Origin: a virus
Direction: 5' to 3' (one strand)
IMG/VR virus record: IMGVR_UViG_3300022859_000190
Coordinates: 1 to 24,827 of that record
Length of the DNA: 24,827 bases
The notes below the pieces were generated by a model. The model did no database searches. It was given only the letters and a program-made list of their open reading frames with translations, and was not told the origin of the DNA. Both the position numbers and the translations under genes were made by a program. Each line of letters opens with the position of its first letter. Position 1 is the first letter of the stretch. Below are positions 7,281-15,484 of this stretch, piece after piece.

Positions 7281-8635
7281 CAGCAGGCGCGGATTGGGAG
7301 AGCGGCCGGTCCTGGCGGATCACCGATAAGGAGAGAGAGCAGATCGCTGAGATGCTGCAAGCCGGGCAAGGCGCCCGAGAGATTGCCGCCGCAACCAAGC
7401 GCAGCCTTCCCGCGATCTACAGGCACATCAGCGACATCAAACCCGGGCGATTGCCGACAGGCGCGGCACGGATCACCGATAAGGAGCGGAAGCAGATCGC
7501 TGAGATGATGCAAGCCGGGCAAGGTGCCCGAGAGATTGCCGCCGCAACCAAGCGCAGCCTCTCCACGATCTACAACCACATGAGGGACATCAAACCCGGG
7601 CGATTGCCGACAGGCGCGGCACGGATCACCGATAAGGAGAGAGAGCAGATCGCTGAGATGCTGCAAGCCGGGCAAGGCGCCCGAGAGATTGCCGCCGCAA
7701 CCAAGCGCAGCCTCTCCACGATCTACAACCACATGAGGGACATCAGAAGAGCCGGGCGATTGCCGACAGGCGCGGCACGGATCACCGATAAGGAGCGGAA
7801 GCAGATCGCTGAGATGATGCAAGCCGGGCAAGGTGCCCGAGAGATTGCCGCCGCAACCAAGCGCAGCCTTCCCACGATCTACAGGCACATCAGCGACATC
7901 AAAGCCGGCCGATCGCCGGAAGAAGCCAGGCGGCGGTGGCGGCAACGCCTGGATCTGGAGGCGGGCGGTTCCGGCTGCCTGCCGGCTGATCAGCCTGTCA
8001 ATGTGCCGCTGCTGATCGAGCGCTACGCCCTGGGGGCCTCGATCGGAAGCCTGGCCAGTAGTTTGCGGATCAGCTATCACCGTGTTCGAGCATTGATCGT
8101 TGATGCCGGGGTGCCAATCCGGCGAAATGGAGCCAGGGGGCCAGGCCCTGAGAGGGGAGGACACCTGTGGACCACGGCAGAGGCCTCAGCCTGCCGCCGA
8201 ATGATGGCCCAGGGCCAGCGCCAGGCAATCATCGGCATGGCGCTGGGGCGAAGTGAGGCCTCAATAGGGGCATGGCTCTACGACCAGTCGAGGCCCGGCC
8301 GGCCCGAGCGCGCCGCCACGATCTCCCGCCGCCGCCGCGGTGACCTGCTCCCTGAAGAAACGCCAGAGGTGGAGGTGATGGATCGGATCGTTGCTGGTTG
8401 GCTGGATGGCGAAAGCGTGGTGGATCTGGCGGTTCGCCATCGCCTGCCGAGCCCGATCATCTCCGGTGTGCTGCGGCAGCGTGGTCACCATTCAAAGAAA
8501 GGCCGCAACCCGGCGAAGCTGAAGAAGCAGGCCCAGCAAGCCGCCCTGGCTACCTGCGCCAAGCACCTGCCAGCCTTTGGCGGTAACGAACTGGTCCTAG
8601 CTTCACTTCAGGCGCGAGCATCAGGCCGTGGCTGA
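7277..8635 (+). CDS. Multi-HTH DNA-binding protein with four tandem HTH repeats
   Basis: A 452-residue protein starting at TTG, overlapping the ParB-like stop as TTGA. Residues 14 to about 213 are four near-identical units of 51-52 residues, each with REIAAATKRSL followed by a predicted recognition helix (PxIYRHISDI or STIYNHMRDI) and a GRLPTGAA linker. Three weaker HTH-like segments follow: IGSLASSLRISYHRVRALIV, QAIIGMALGRSEASIGAWLY and VVDLAVRHRLPSPIISGVLR. The whole protein is thus a chain of up to seven HTH units resembling resolvase-type or transposase-type HTHs, with no catalytic domain. Lying between ParB-like and terminase genes, it may recognise an ordered set of DNA sites such as a packaging or replication start. 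This role is inference. The C-terminus is basic. Confidence 0.75.
   Translation: MTAGADWESGRSWRITDKEREQIAEMLQAGQGAREIAAATKRSLPAIYRHISDIKPGRLPTGAARITDKERKQIAEMMQAGQGAREIAAATKRSLSTIYNHMRDIKPGRLPTGAARITDKEREQIAEMLQAGQGAREIAAATKRSLSTIYNHMRDIRRAGRLPTGAARITDKERKQIAEMMQAGQGAREIAAATKRSLPTIYRHISDIKAGRSPEEARRRWRQRLDLEAGGSGCLPADQPVNVPLLIERYALGASIGSLASSLRISYHRVRALIVDAGVPIRRNGARGPGPERGGHLWTTAEASACRRMMAQGQRQAIIGMALGRSEASIGAWLYDQSRPGRPERAATISRRRRGDLLPEETPEVEVMDRIVAGWLDGESVVDLAVRHRLPSPIISGVLRQRGHHSKKGRNPAKLKKQAQQAALATCAKHLPAFGGNELVLASLQARASGRG
7316..7912 (+). repeat. Tandem 153-156 bp coding repeat, four units
   Basis: Units begin with CGGATCACCGATAAGGAG at 7316, 7469, 7622 and 7778, giving periods of 153, 153 and 156 bp (the third unit has one extra codon). 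First halves of units 1 and 3 agree (AGAGAGCAG) and those of units 2 and 4 agree (CGGAAGCAG). Second halves of units 1 and 4 agree (CTACAGGCACATCAGC) and those of units 2 and 3 agree (CTACAACCACATGAGG). Near identity at the base level, including silent positions, points to recent duplication or gene conversion. Confidence 0.95.
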
Positions 8636-9056
8636 GGTCAAGGCCATCTCAAAGGCGGCTGAACGCCGCTACCAGGTTCATGCCCTTCATCGCTGGGTGG
8701 TGCGCGATGGGTACGGGCCAAAGCAGCTGATGGACGCCGCCATCAAAGGCTGGAAGTGTTCCCCCCGGGTGGCCTCTGGATTGGTTGCCGAGGCCCTTGA
8801 GCTGTCGGTGACAGCGATCAGCCACTACGACCGCATTCGGATGGCATCTGTTCAGGTTGAGCGGATGGAGGCCCTGCTGCAGCGCTCCCTCCAGCAGGGT
8901 GAGCTCCAGGTGGCCCTGGGCGTCAATCGTGAGCTCAACGCCTTGATCTTCAAAGTGGCTGAGTTTGAAGCGGCTCAAGAGGAAGCGGCGGCCGCCATTG
9001 CCCCATCACTGACAGAGGAAGAGCAGGAAGCGGCCGATCGCGCCGGGGACTTCTAG
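8628..9056 (+). CDS. Terminase small subunit candidate
   Basis: A 142-residue protein with a GTG start that overlaps the multi-HTH gene by 8 bases and stops 3 bases before the large terminase gene. The N-terminal half looks like a small helical DNA-binding domain (YGPKQLMDAAIKGWKCSPRV); the rest is a long helix pair rich in Ala, Glu and Gln (ERMEALLQRSLQQGELQVAL, then ELNALIFKVAEF) that could oligomerise. This HTH plus coiled-coil layout and the position directly ahead of the large subunit fit a small terminase, which recognises phage DNA and hands it to the packaging motor. No sequence motif proves the family. The upstream multi-HTH protein could share or replace the recognition role. Confidence 0.55.
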   Translation: MAEVKAISKAAERRYQVHALHRWVVRDGYGPKQLMDAAIKGWKCSPRVASGLVAEALELSVTAISHYDRIRMASVQVERMEALLQRSLQQGELQVALGVNRELNALIFKVAEFEAAQEEAAAAIAPSLTEEEQEAADRAGDF

Positions 9057-9059
9057 CCC

Positions 9060-10601
9060 ATGGCATGGGATGACAATGCGTGGGCTGAATACGACGCCAA
9101 GAATCGGGCCCTGATCACCCCCTACCAGTTCCCGCATCACGGCTTGCACCGCCCGCGCAAACGGGTGCAGCCCATCTTGCGGCACCTCCCGCGCAGGCCG
9201 CTCTTCACTGGATCGATCGGATCCAATCTGTGGGACAACCTGCCGAAGCAGTGGCCGCATTTCGCGGCGCGAACAACAATTGCGTCTCAGGGGAAATACC
9301 TGCCCTTCATTCCCTGGGAGGTCCAGCTGAATCTGGTCCGAATGATTCGGAGCACCCAGAACGTTTACTGCCTGAAATCAAGGCAAACCGGCGTTTCCGA
9401 AACGGTCATCAATTACATGCTGATGATGGCCATTGAAAACCCAGCTTGGGTGGGCATCGTTTTCAGCAAGACCGGCGAGGATGCGTCAGAGCTGGCGGCC
9501 CGCATCAAAGGCCAGGCGGCCAGCCTTGGTTCCTTCTGCCCGCCCCTGCCAAAGGATTCTGCCCGCAAGCTGCAATTCCTTGGCCGTGGATCGCTTCACT
9601 TTCTGCCGCCCACTGAACGAGCGGCCAGGGGAATCCCATCGGCCTCCATGGTCCTGTTCGATGAGGGCGCCTTCATTGAGAGGCTGAGCGGGATTGAAAC
9701 CGGCGCCATGCCCACCCTGAGCCTCCTGGGCCCCAGGGCGCGGGCGGTGTGGGTCAGCACCCCCAACGGCCGCAGCGGCCGCTTCCATGAGCACTGGACC
9801 ACTGATCACGGCGAAATCCCGCTAGGGCCGGCCACGGTGAACGGGATTCCAACCCTGGCCCGTTCACCCGATGGTCAGTTCGGCAAGGTTGCGATCCACT
9901 GGAGCCAGCATCCAATCTTTGCCGCTGACCCTGACTACCAGGAGAAGACCAAGCGGAAGTTTCAGCTCACCCAGCAGCGCTACCAGCAAGAGTTTGAGCT
10001 CGACTTCACTGCCACCGATGCCGAGGTCTACCCGCACGAACTGATCGAGGCTGCTGAGGCCATCGGTGCCCTGGATGATCCAACCAGCGGGAACGTCTAC
10101 GTGATCGGGATCGATCCCAACGGCGGCGCCGATGATGAGTTCGTGACCACGGTTCTGGACGTGACAGCCAGCCCCTGGCAGGTGGTGGCCCGGTTCAACG
10201 ACTCGCGCCGCAGCAGGGATTACGGCCTGCAGCGCAGCGCCCGGCTGATTGACCAGTTCGCCCCGGAGCTGATCGTCATCGAGAAGAACGGCGTGGGTGC
10301 TGCGGTGGCCGAGAGCCTGGCCCGGCTTCGCCCTGGATACCCGATCGAAGAGGTTGCCACCAGCCGGCCGTCGAAGGTCGCTATGACCGATCGGGTGCTG
10401 CTGCTGCTGGAGCAGGGCGAGCTGGGCCTGCCGCCCAACGACATCTACGGGGAACAGATGCGAGTCTTCCGCCAGCACCCAGACGGCACCCGCGAGGCCG
10501 CCGCTGGCGCGCACGATGATGCCGTGATGTCTCTGGCCATGGCCTGCGAGGCCGGCGCCCGCACCCGGCCGATGGTGGCCGAATGGGTCAACATGACCTA
10601 G
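9060..10601 (+). CDS. Terminase large subunit (DNA packaging ATPase/nuclease)
   Basis: A 513-residue phage packaging motor. The N-terminal ATPase shows a Walker A region KSRQTGVSET (106-115) of the deviant type common in terminases, Walker B VLFDEGAF (198-205) and the coupling motif STPNGR (233-238). The C-terminal RNase H-like nuclease shows D352 (VIGIDPNGG), E408 (LIVIEKNG) and D486-D487 (GAHDDAV), the expected acidic set for metal binding. Length is ordinary for the family and all key residues are present, so it may be active. It should cut concatemeric phage DNA and pump it through the portal at the prohead vertex. It follows the small-subunit candidate by 3 bases and is separated from the portal gene by two minus-strand regulators, an unusual interruption. 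Confidence 0.9.
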   Translation: MAWDDNAWAEYDAKNRALITPYQFPHHGLHRPRKRVQPILRHLPRRPLFTGSIGSNLWDNLPKQWPHFAARTTIASQGKYLPFIPWEVQLNLVRMIRSTQNVYCLKSRQTGVSETVINYMLMMAIENPAWVGIVFSKTGEDASELAARIKGQAASLGSFCPPLPKDSARKLQFLGRGSLHFLPPTERAARGIPSASMVLFDEGAFIERLSGIETGAMPTLSLLGPRARAVWVSTPNGRSGRFHEHWTTDHGEIPLGPATVNGIPTLARSPDGQFGKVAIHWSQHPIFAADPDYQEKTKRKFQLTQQRYQQEFELDFTATDAEVYPHELIEAAEAIGALDDPTSGNVYVIGIDPNGGADDEFVTTVLDVTASPWQVVARFNDSRRSRDYGLQRSARLIDQFAPELIVIEKNGVGAAVAESLARLRPGYPIEEVATSRPSKVAMTDRVLLLLEQGELGLPPNDIYGEQMRVFRQHPDGTREAAAGAHDDAVMSLAMACEAGARTRPMVAEWVNMT

Positions 10602-10637
10602 GGCCGGCCTCTCGCTTGAGCGCCTGCAGCCCCAGGG

Positions 10638-10672
10638 CCCGGGCCTGATCAGCAGGGCTCCGCCCGCCCGGG
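10638..10672. repeat. Inverted repeat between convergent genes
   Basis: CCCGGGC (10638-10644) and GCCCGGG (10666-10672) are perfect inverted arms in the gap between the large terminase end and the end of the LexA-like gene on the other strand. The position suits a two-way terminator, but there is no T-run on either side, so function is unproven. A short direct repeat GGTTCAGC follows. Confidence 0.3.
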
Positions 10673-10681
10673 TTCAGCGGT

Positions 10682-10978
10682 TCAGCGGCCATTGTCAGGC
10701 CCCTGATAGCGGCCTTCGAGCATCTCACCCCGCAGTTCTGGGCCTTGTGACTGATCCCAGAGCACCCGCAGCGTTCGCGGTTGCCCGCGGGTCCAGCTCA
10801 CGGCACCCGCGGCTCTCAGCCCTAGCAGCGCCGCCTGGACGCTTGAGGTGGCCTTCAGGCCCCGCGCCCGCTGCAGATCCCGAACGGTGGGGGCGTAATC
10901 ATGCCGGCGCCCGAAGGCTCGGATCGCTTCCAGCGTTTCCGCTTGGGGCCATGTGAGAGCTTCCTCTTGGGCGTCCAT
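10682..10978 (-). CDS. LexA-type DNA-binding domain protein without peptidase
   Basis: A 98-residue protein resembling only the N-terminal winged helix of LexA: LTWPQAETLEAIRAFGRRHD, then YAPTVRDLQRARGLKATSSV (the LexA wording is usually PxxREIAxxLGxxSxxxV), then the second helix and wing (ALLGLRAAGAVSWTRGQPRTLRV). The self-cleaving C-terminal domain is missing, so it could not be inactivated by RecA-driven cleavage. It may be a phage repressor or a decoy for host SOS operators. It lies downstream of the sigma factor gene on the same strand with a 47-base gap, so the two may be co-transcribed. Confidence 0.7.
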   Translation of the reverse strand: MDAQEEALTWPQAETLEAIRAFGRRHDYAPTVRDLQRARGLKATSSVQAALLGLRAAGAVSWTRGQPRTLRVLWDQSQGPELRGEMLEGRYQGPDNGR

Positions 10979-10998
10979 CCTGCGGTTCTTTGCCTGTA

Positions 10999-11027
10999 AG
11001 TATGCACTCTACTGGCACACCTGCACT
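10999..11027 (-). promoter_or_regulatory. Possible promoter/operator ahead of LexA-like gene
   Basis: On the minus strand the hexamer AGTGCA occurs twice, 19 bases apart (plus-strand positions 11022-11027 and 11003-11008). The second copy runs into TGCATACTT, which resembles an extended -10 element. No convincing -35 is visible. Evenly spaced direct repeats near a -10 would suit a repressor such as the neighbouring LexA-like protein, but this is weak evidence. Confidence 0.2.
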
Positions 11028-11907
11028 AGCGTCGAAAGGTGCTGAACAGGCCCAGCTGGTCGCTTTCCCTGCCCTCCAAGCGTTCTCGCAGGTTGATGAG
11101 CCCGGAACGGCTGAGGCCTTTGGCCTGCTCCAGGCCCAGCCCCATCCCTCTGGCCACCTCGGCGAAGGTTTCGCCGTCAAGGCGCCGCAGCATCACCTCT
11201 TGCTGTTGTGGCCAGGGCGCCAGGGCGCAGCTGACTGCCTGCAATTGCTGCTGTCGCCGTGTTGAGGCATTGTTTGAGCTCGCCTGAATCGCTGTCAACA
11301 GCGTGTTGCTTTCGCTTTCGTCATCATTGATCAGGACATCCAGCGAGGCCTGCCTGTGGCAGGCTGCCGCCAGGGCCAGGGTCTGGAGGTCAGCAGGCGA
11401 TAGATCCATCCCCGCCATTGCCTCTACATCGGTGGCCGGCCGGCCATGCTCAAGCTGGAACCGCTCCCGCCACTGCCGCAGCTGGTGCATCCGTTCGCTT
11501 CGCTTCACCGGCACCCTGATGCCGTTGGCGGAATGGATCAACCGGATCATGCTCTGCCGGATCCAAGGCACGGCATAGGTCGAGAACTTGTAGCCGCGCA
11601 TCGGGTCAAACTTTTCAACTGCTCGCGCCAGCCCGATCGAGCCCTCCTGGATCAGATCGGCGACATCCAGGGAGATGATGCCCGCGACATTGAAGGAGCG
11701 GCTGCACGTCACGACCAGCCGCATATTCCGGGCCACCATCTGCTCGCGGGACCGCAGCCCTGAACGCTTCACCCGCAACGGGGCGTCAGCTGGCGACGGT
11801 GGCCAGTCTTGCCAGGCTCGAATGGCTCGGCCATGGATCAGTTGCTCTTCAAAGGAAGGGATCGGCAAGCGCGAGTACGCCTGTAGCTGATCGTCCAGCG
11901 AGCTCAC
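11026..11907 (-). CDS. Sigma-70 family RNA polymerase sigma factor
   Basis: A 293-residue sigma factor. Region 1.2-like sequence lies near the start (DQLQAYSRLPIPSFEEQL). Region 2 is clear: ARNMRLVVTCSR, DLIQEGSIGLARAVEKFDP (84-102) and GYKFSTYAVPWIRQSMIRLI (105-124), which bind core polymerase and melt the -10 box. Region 3 (RVPVKRSERM onward) and a region 4 HTH (TFAEVARGMGLGLEQAKGLS) follow. The layout matches cyanobacterial group-2 or alternative primary-like sigma factors, but its place between terminase and portal genes indicates a phage-borne factor that could redirect transcription to late or accessory genes. The GTG start at 11907 has no clear Shine-Dalgarno but is preceded by CCTCCCCTTT, which recalls the C-rich box of the 15-18 kb gene array. 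Confidence 0.9.
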   Translation of the reverse strand: MSSLDDQLQAYSRLPIPSFEEQLIHGRAIRAWQDWPPSPADAPLRVKRSGLRSREQMVARNMRLVVTCSRSFNVAGIISLDVADLIQEGSIGLARAVEKFDPMRGYKFSTYAVPWIRQSMIRLIHSANGIRVPVKRSERMHQLRQWRERFQLEHGRPATDVEAMAGMDLSPADLQTLALAAACHRQASLDVLINDDESESNTLLTAIQASSNNASTRRQQQLQAVSCALAPWPQQQEVMLRRLDGETFAEVARGMGLGLEQAKGLSRSGLINLRERLEGRESDQLGLFSTFRR

Positions 11908-12012
11908 AAAGGGGAGGTCTAATCAGGCCGGCCCTACCCTACGGGGCTCGTCATCGTTGCTCAGCAATCAACAGGGGCAGCATTAACCTGAAACCACGTA
12001 GAAGGCTACAGA

Positions 12013-13923
12013 TTGGCCATCGGATTCCTTCAGGATCAGGCGCCTGATTCCAACCGGATGGATGGGCCGCTGTTGAACGTGCTCACCGGCATGGGCACGT
12101 CCAACGACCGCAGCCAGGCCACTGGCATCCAGGGCGGCCGTGCTCTGGGCGAGGCAGAGATCAATGCGCTCTATGAGCAATCCTGGCTGCTCCGCCGGGT
12201 GGTTGAGAAGATTCCCATGCAGGGCACCCGCAGCGGCTGGGACCTAGGCCTGGGCGATGAAACCACCACCACCGAGCGCAGCAAGCTCGATGATCTGGTT
12301 AGTTGGACAGAAGAGCTGAAGCTGCCGCAGGCCGTGACCACTGCCGCCACCTACGCCCGCCTGTATGGCGGTGGTGCGCTGGTGGTGTTGGCGGATGATC
12401 GCACCCCCATCGACAAGCCGCTCAACCTCAAGCGGCTGCGCAGCATCAAGGGGTTCTACCCCATCGATCGCTGGAGGTTGTACCCGTCTGCAGGTTGGAC
12501 GGGCATCGGTTCGCCTGAAAGCTATTGGTTTGAAACACAGCAGGATCGCGACCTGACGAAGGCTTCAGGCGATCCAGGCCTGGCTGATGCGTTGCAGGTC
12601 GATATTCATGCCAGCCGCATCATCCGCTTTGAGGGCCTGCCCTGCAGCTGGCGCACCATGCAGTCGCGCCAATGGTGGGGGCTGTCGGTGGTCGATCTGT
12701 GCTGGGACGTGTTCAAAAGGTTCGAGACAGGCCAGCAGAGCGCCGCGGACATCTTGCATGATTTTGATCTGGTGGTTCACACCCTCCCGAACCTGCAGCG
12801 GATTCTGGACGCGGGCGGCGAGCAGAAGCTGCGCGAACGGCTGCGAGTCAACAGCATGGCCAGGTCTGTCTATGGGGCCTACGTCCTGGGCGAGGGCGAA
12901 ACCCTGGCCAACCTCAGCCGATCAGCCGCAGGCATCGCCGACATCCTCGAAGGCCTGAAGGGCGAGATCACCGGTGCCTCAGGACTGCCCCACACCATTC
13001 TGTGGGGTGAAAGCCCCAGCGGCATGGGAGCAGATGGCCGCAGCGAGCAGGCCGCGTTTGGCAATGACGTGGCTGATTGGCAGGACCACGATCTCCGGCC
13101 GCCCCTCCGCCGAGCGTTTGAGCTGGCCATGGCCTGCTCCGATGGGCCGTGGAAGGGGAAGGATCCACCGGAGAGCTGGGCGGTGGAGTTCCGCCCCAAC
13201 TACACGCCAACAGAAGATGAGCAGGCTGATTTGCGCGGCAAGGTGGCCAACGCTGATGCTCAATACATCCAGGCCGGTGTGCTGTCGACCAACGAGGTGG
13301 CGCTGGCCCGCTTCGGCAAGCCGCGTTTCAGCCTCACGACGACGTTGATCGATCGCGAGGAAGATGGCAGCCTTAAGCAGCCAGAGCCTCCGGCCGGCGC
13401 TGCTGGCGATGAATCCGAGATTGAGTTCGGCGGAAGCCTGGCCGAGCAGGAGGCCGATCCAGGCGGTGCCCCCCCTGATCCAGAGGAAGAGCCCCCCTCG
13501 ATCCGGGGTGATCAGGCTGACGCCTGCTGTGACGATTGCGAGGCCCGATCCCAGGAGCTCGCCCTTTCAATCACGGCGAACCGCCGCCGCCGCAAGCAGC
13601 GGAAGGACGCCCCGGCCATCCCCCGCGCTGACGCGGCCGGCGACGTGATCGAGCGCTGCGGGGTGAACATCCGAATTGATAGCCAGGGCCTCGGACGCAT
13701 CCTTGCCCCCTATGGGCAGGAGCTGCCCCATCCGGTAGCGGTGGGCCCAGACATCAGCGGCGCCTGGGAGGTGTTTGAGCCATCGACTGGCGCCTACCTC
13801 CTGGCGATCGGCCACCAGCACGTCCGCGGCATCCGCGATTCAATCGGGCCAGGCCCCACGATCCGGCAGATCGATGGCACTGATCTGGTGGCCCTGGGGG
13901 CCCGCTGTGACGCCTATTCCTGA
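12013..13923 (+). CDS. Phage portal protein (DUF1073-like)
   Basis: A 636-residue portal protein. The N-terminal part has the DUF1073/portal wording: NVLTGMGTSNDRSQ, then LYEQSWLLRRVVEKIPMQGT, a YGGGALVVL segment, HASRIIRFEGLP, and later GLPHTILWGESPSGM. Portals form the twelve-subunit ring through which the terminase drives DNA. After about residue 450 the sequence becomes a low-complexity acidic/proline-rich linker, a cysteine-rich patch (DACCDDCEAR) and a C-terminal domain of unknown type, making it longer than simple portals. The TTG start at 12013 has AAGG seven bases ahead; the in-frame ATG at 12058 is the alternative. The stop TGA overlaps the next ATG by one base. Confidence 0.8.
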   Translation: MAIGFLQDQAPDSNRMDGPLLNVLTGMGTSNDRSQATGIQGGRALGEAEINALYEQSWLLRRVVEKIPMQGTRSGWDLGLGDETTTTERSKLDDLVSWTEELKLPQAVTTAATYARLYGGGALVVLADDRTPIDKPLNLKRLRSIKGFYPIDRWRLYPSAGWTGIGSPESYWFETQQDRDLTKASGDPGLADALQVDIHASRIIRFEGLPCSWRTMQSRQWWGLSVVDLCWDVFKRFETGQQSAADILHDFDLVVHTLPNLQRILDAGGEQKLRERLRVNSMARSVYGAYVLGEGETLANLSRSAAGIADILEGLKGEITGASGLPHTILWGESPSGMGADGRSEQAAFGNDVADWQDHDLRPPLRRAFELAMACSDGPWKGKDPPESWAVEFRPNYTPTEDEQADLRGKVANADAQYIQAGVLSTNEVALARFGKPRFSLTTTLIDREEDGSLKQPEPPAGAAGDESEIEFGGSLAEQEADPGGAPPDPEEEPPSIRGDQADACCDDCEARSQELALSITANRRRRKQRKDAPAIPRADAAGDVIERCGVNIRIDSQGLGRILAPYGQELPHPVAVGPDISGAWEVFEPSTGAYLLAIGHQHVRGIRDSIGPGPTIRQIDGTDLVALGARCDAYS

Positions 13924-15305
13924 TGGCTGATCGTTCCGTTGAACTGCTCGAGCATCTCGATCTGGAGATGCGTGGCCTGGAGGATCAGCAGCTCAAAAAG
14001 CTGCAGGGCATCTTCAACGAGGCCCTAAGCCGCACGATCCGCTCCCTGATCGACCGGCTGGAGAAGATCGACGCCCAGCCGATCTACGATCCCAAGCGCA
14101 CCCCAGGCGCCTTTCAAGGGTCAACGCCTGCAGGGCCCGAGATCATCACCCCGCTGCAAAAGAACCAGGCCAGCCTCTACCTCCAGGGCCAGCTGCTGCA
14201 GGATCTGCAGGTGATCATCGGTCGCTTCCCGCAGGACAAGGCCGCCGGCCGGGCCCTGGACACTGAACTGGTGGAGCTCTTCCGCCGCGCTCACGACCTG
14301 GGCAGCGAGTACGCCATTCAGCTCAGCCAGAACATGCTGGAGCCTGCGGCCAAGCTCTCGGCCACTCACCCGCTGATCACCCAGGCCGGCCAGGTGCCGC
14401 CGCCCGCAGCGCCTGCAGCACCAATCACCCCAGGCGGCGGCTACCAGGAAGGGCAGTCATTCACCCGGCTGGTCAACATCGGCGCAACGGTCGCCGCCGC
14501 CGAGCGTGATTTCAAGAGCCTGTCGGAGAACTACCGCCGGCAGCGCGATGCAGCCACCAGTGAACGGGTGGTCGCGGCGAAGGATTACTTCTATCGGTGG
14601 TGGCGTGACTGGGGCGATGCGGTGCAGGTGGAAACAGCCACCCAGCTGGCAACGGGCCTCGATAGCAGGGCGCTGGCCCGCACCCTCAAGGCAAGGCTGC
14701 CGAACATCAATGAGGCCTTCCGTAACCGGGCCGAGACAGTGGCCCGCACCGAAACCCACATCGCGGCCGGGGAGGCCAGAGAGCGCACGTTCCGCCGGGT
14801 TGGAGCTGGCTTTGTGCGCTACATCACCACGGCAGACGATCGGGTGTGCGAATGGTGCGCTCCACGGATGGGTTGTTTATACTGGGCAGGCAGTATTAAG
14901 ACGCCGATTCATCCAAATTGTCGTTGTGCATTGTCACCTATTACCCTTGAATCGCTGGCGATTCAGAATAGCTTAGCGGCCAAGGCGTCAGAGCGCTGGG
15001 AGCAGGAGCAGCAGGCCCTGGCTGCCGTCACCCGCACCAAGTATGAGCAGGCCAACAGCAGGCCATGGCGGCCAACCGGTGGAGGTGACCAGCCAAGAGG
15101 CGCGGGCGATTTCCCGCTGATGGAGAAGACCAGCCTGCCGGCCACCCAGCGGCGCCGTGGGCCCGGTGCAGCGGTGGCGAATGCTGGCGCGCAGGCATGG
15201 CCTGCAGGCGATCCGGTGTGGGCTCCTGGGCGGGGCTGGCTGGATCAGGGGGCCCGGGTGGCCTATGAAGCGATGGTCAGAGAGGTTGCTGAGATAGCGG
15301 AGTGA
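13923..15305 (+). CDS. Phage head morphogenesis protein (SPP1 gp7/MuF-like)
   Basis: A 460-residue minor head protein. The C-terminal half holds the SPP1 gp7/MuF signature: DDRVCEWCAPRMGCLYWAG with C309, C312 and C318, then PIHPNCRC with H330, C333 and C335, a likely zinc site. Ahead of it is a long helical region (residues 180-300) including RAETVARTETHIAAGEA, as usual in this family, where such proteins are packaged with the phage head and help DNA delivery or assembly. The ATG overlaps the portal stop (TGATG), so the two are translationally linked. A proline/alanine linker lies around 158-170. Codons from about 14870 to 14985, covering the cysteine motif, are visibly richer in A/T than the rest of the gene. 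A tiny convergent gene overlaps the 3' end. Confidence 0.85.
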   Translation: MADRSVELLEHLDLEMRGLEDQQLKKLQGIFNEALSRTIRSLIDRLEKIDAQPIYDPKRTPGAFQGSTPAGPEIITPLQKNQASLYLQGQLLQDLQVIIGRFPQDKAAGRALDTELVELFRRAHDLGSEYAIQLSQNMLEPAAKLSATHPLITQAGQVPPPAAPAAPITPGGGYQEGQSFTRLVNIGATVAAAERDFKSLSENYRRQRDAATSERVVAAKDYFYRWWRDWGDAVQVETATQLATGLDSRALARTLKARLPNINEAFRNRAETVARTETHIAAGEARERTFRRVGAGFVRYITTADDRVCEWCAPRMGCLYWAGSIKTPIHPNCRCALSPITLESLAIQNSLAAKASERWEQEQQALAAVTRTKYEQANSRPWRPTGGGDQPRGAGDFPLMEKTSLPATQRRRGPGAAVANAGAQAWPAGDPVWAPGRGWLDQGARVAYEAMVREVAEIAE

Positions 15306-15429
15306 CCACCTTGAGCGCAAGGGAATCATCTGGCAGGTGGATTTCGGCGAAACTTTTTTCAAGTTGTGCGTAACCCTTAAATCTCGCAGTTGTTTCTTCA
15401 TCCATAGCTGTAGAGGGTGGTAAGGGCAT
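15277..15429 (-). CDS. Tiny array gene 1 (50 residues)
   Basis: A short open frame that reads MPLPPSTAMDEETTARFKGY and ends LSQQPL. I call it because its ATG lies just after a copy of the C-rich box (CCACCGCTCCCC) found ahead of its neighbours, not because of any known family. It overlaps the last 29 bases of the MuF-like gene tail to tail. It has no membrane segment or motif. It is the last unit of the minus-strand array. Confidence 0.4.
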   Translation of the reverse strand: MPLPPSTAMDEETTARFKGYAQLEKSFAEIHLPDDSLALKVVTPLSQQPL

Positions 15430-15431
15430 GT

Positions 15432-15484
15432 GTGGGGAGCGGTGGCTGTTGAGGTGGCGAACCTGTAAGCCCCCCTTACAGGTT
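15432..15484 (-). promoter_or_regulatory. Array leader E: hairpin plus C-rich box
   Basis: On the minus strand a perfect 10-bp stem AACCTGTAAG/CTTACAGGTT with the 5-base loop GGGGG (15460-15484) is followed by about a dozen bases and then a variant of the C-rich box (15432-15447), which ends just ahead of the ATG at 15429. The arrangement matches the other leaders in the array, though this stem is longer and unlike them in sequence. No T-run follows the hairpin. Confidence 0.5.

Noticed and set aside
7316-7912. Regular repeats that could be a CRISPR array
   Set aside because: Period is about 153 bp with no unique spacers, and the repeats translate as identical HTH units in one long frame.
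7034-8164. Long minus-strand open frame of 376 codons
   Set aside because: It is the mirror of the ParB-like and multi-HTH genes; its repeats are simply the antisense of the HTH repeats, and its sequence is low-complexity.
12013-13923. Anti-CBASS (Acb1) activity in the portal, since DUF1073 proteins are sometimes labelled so
   Set aside because: I could not see the paired HxT/HxS motifs of the 2H phosphodiesterase fold in the C-terminal part, so only the portal role is supported.
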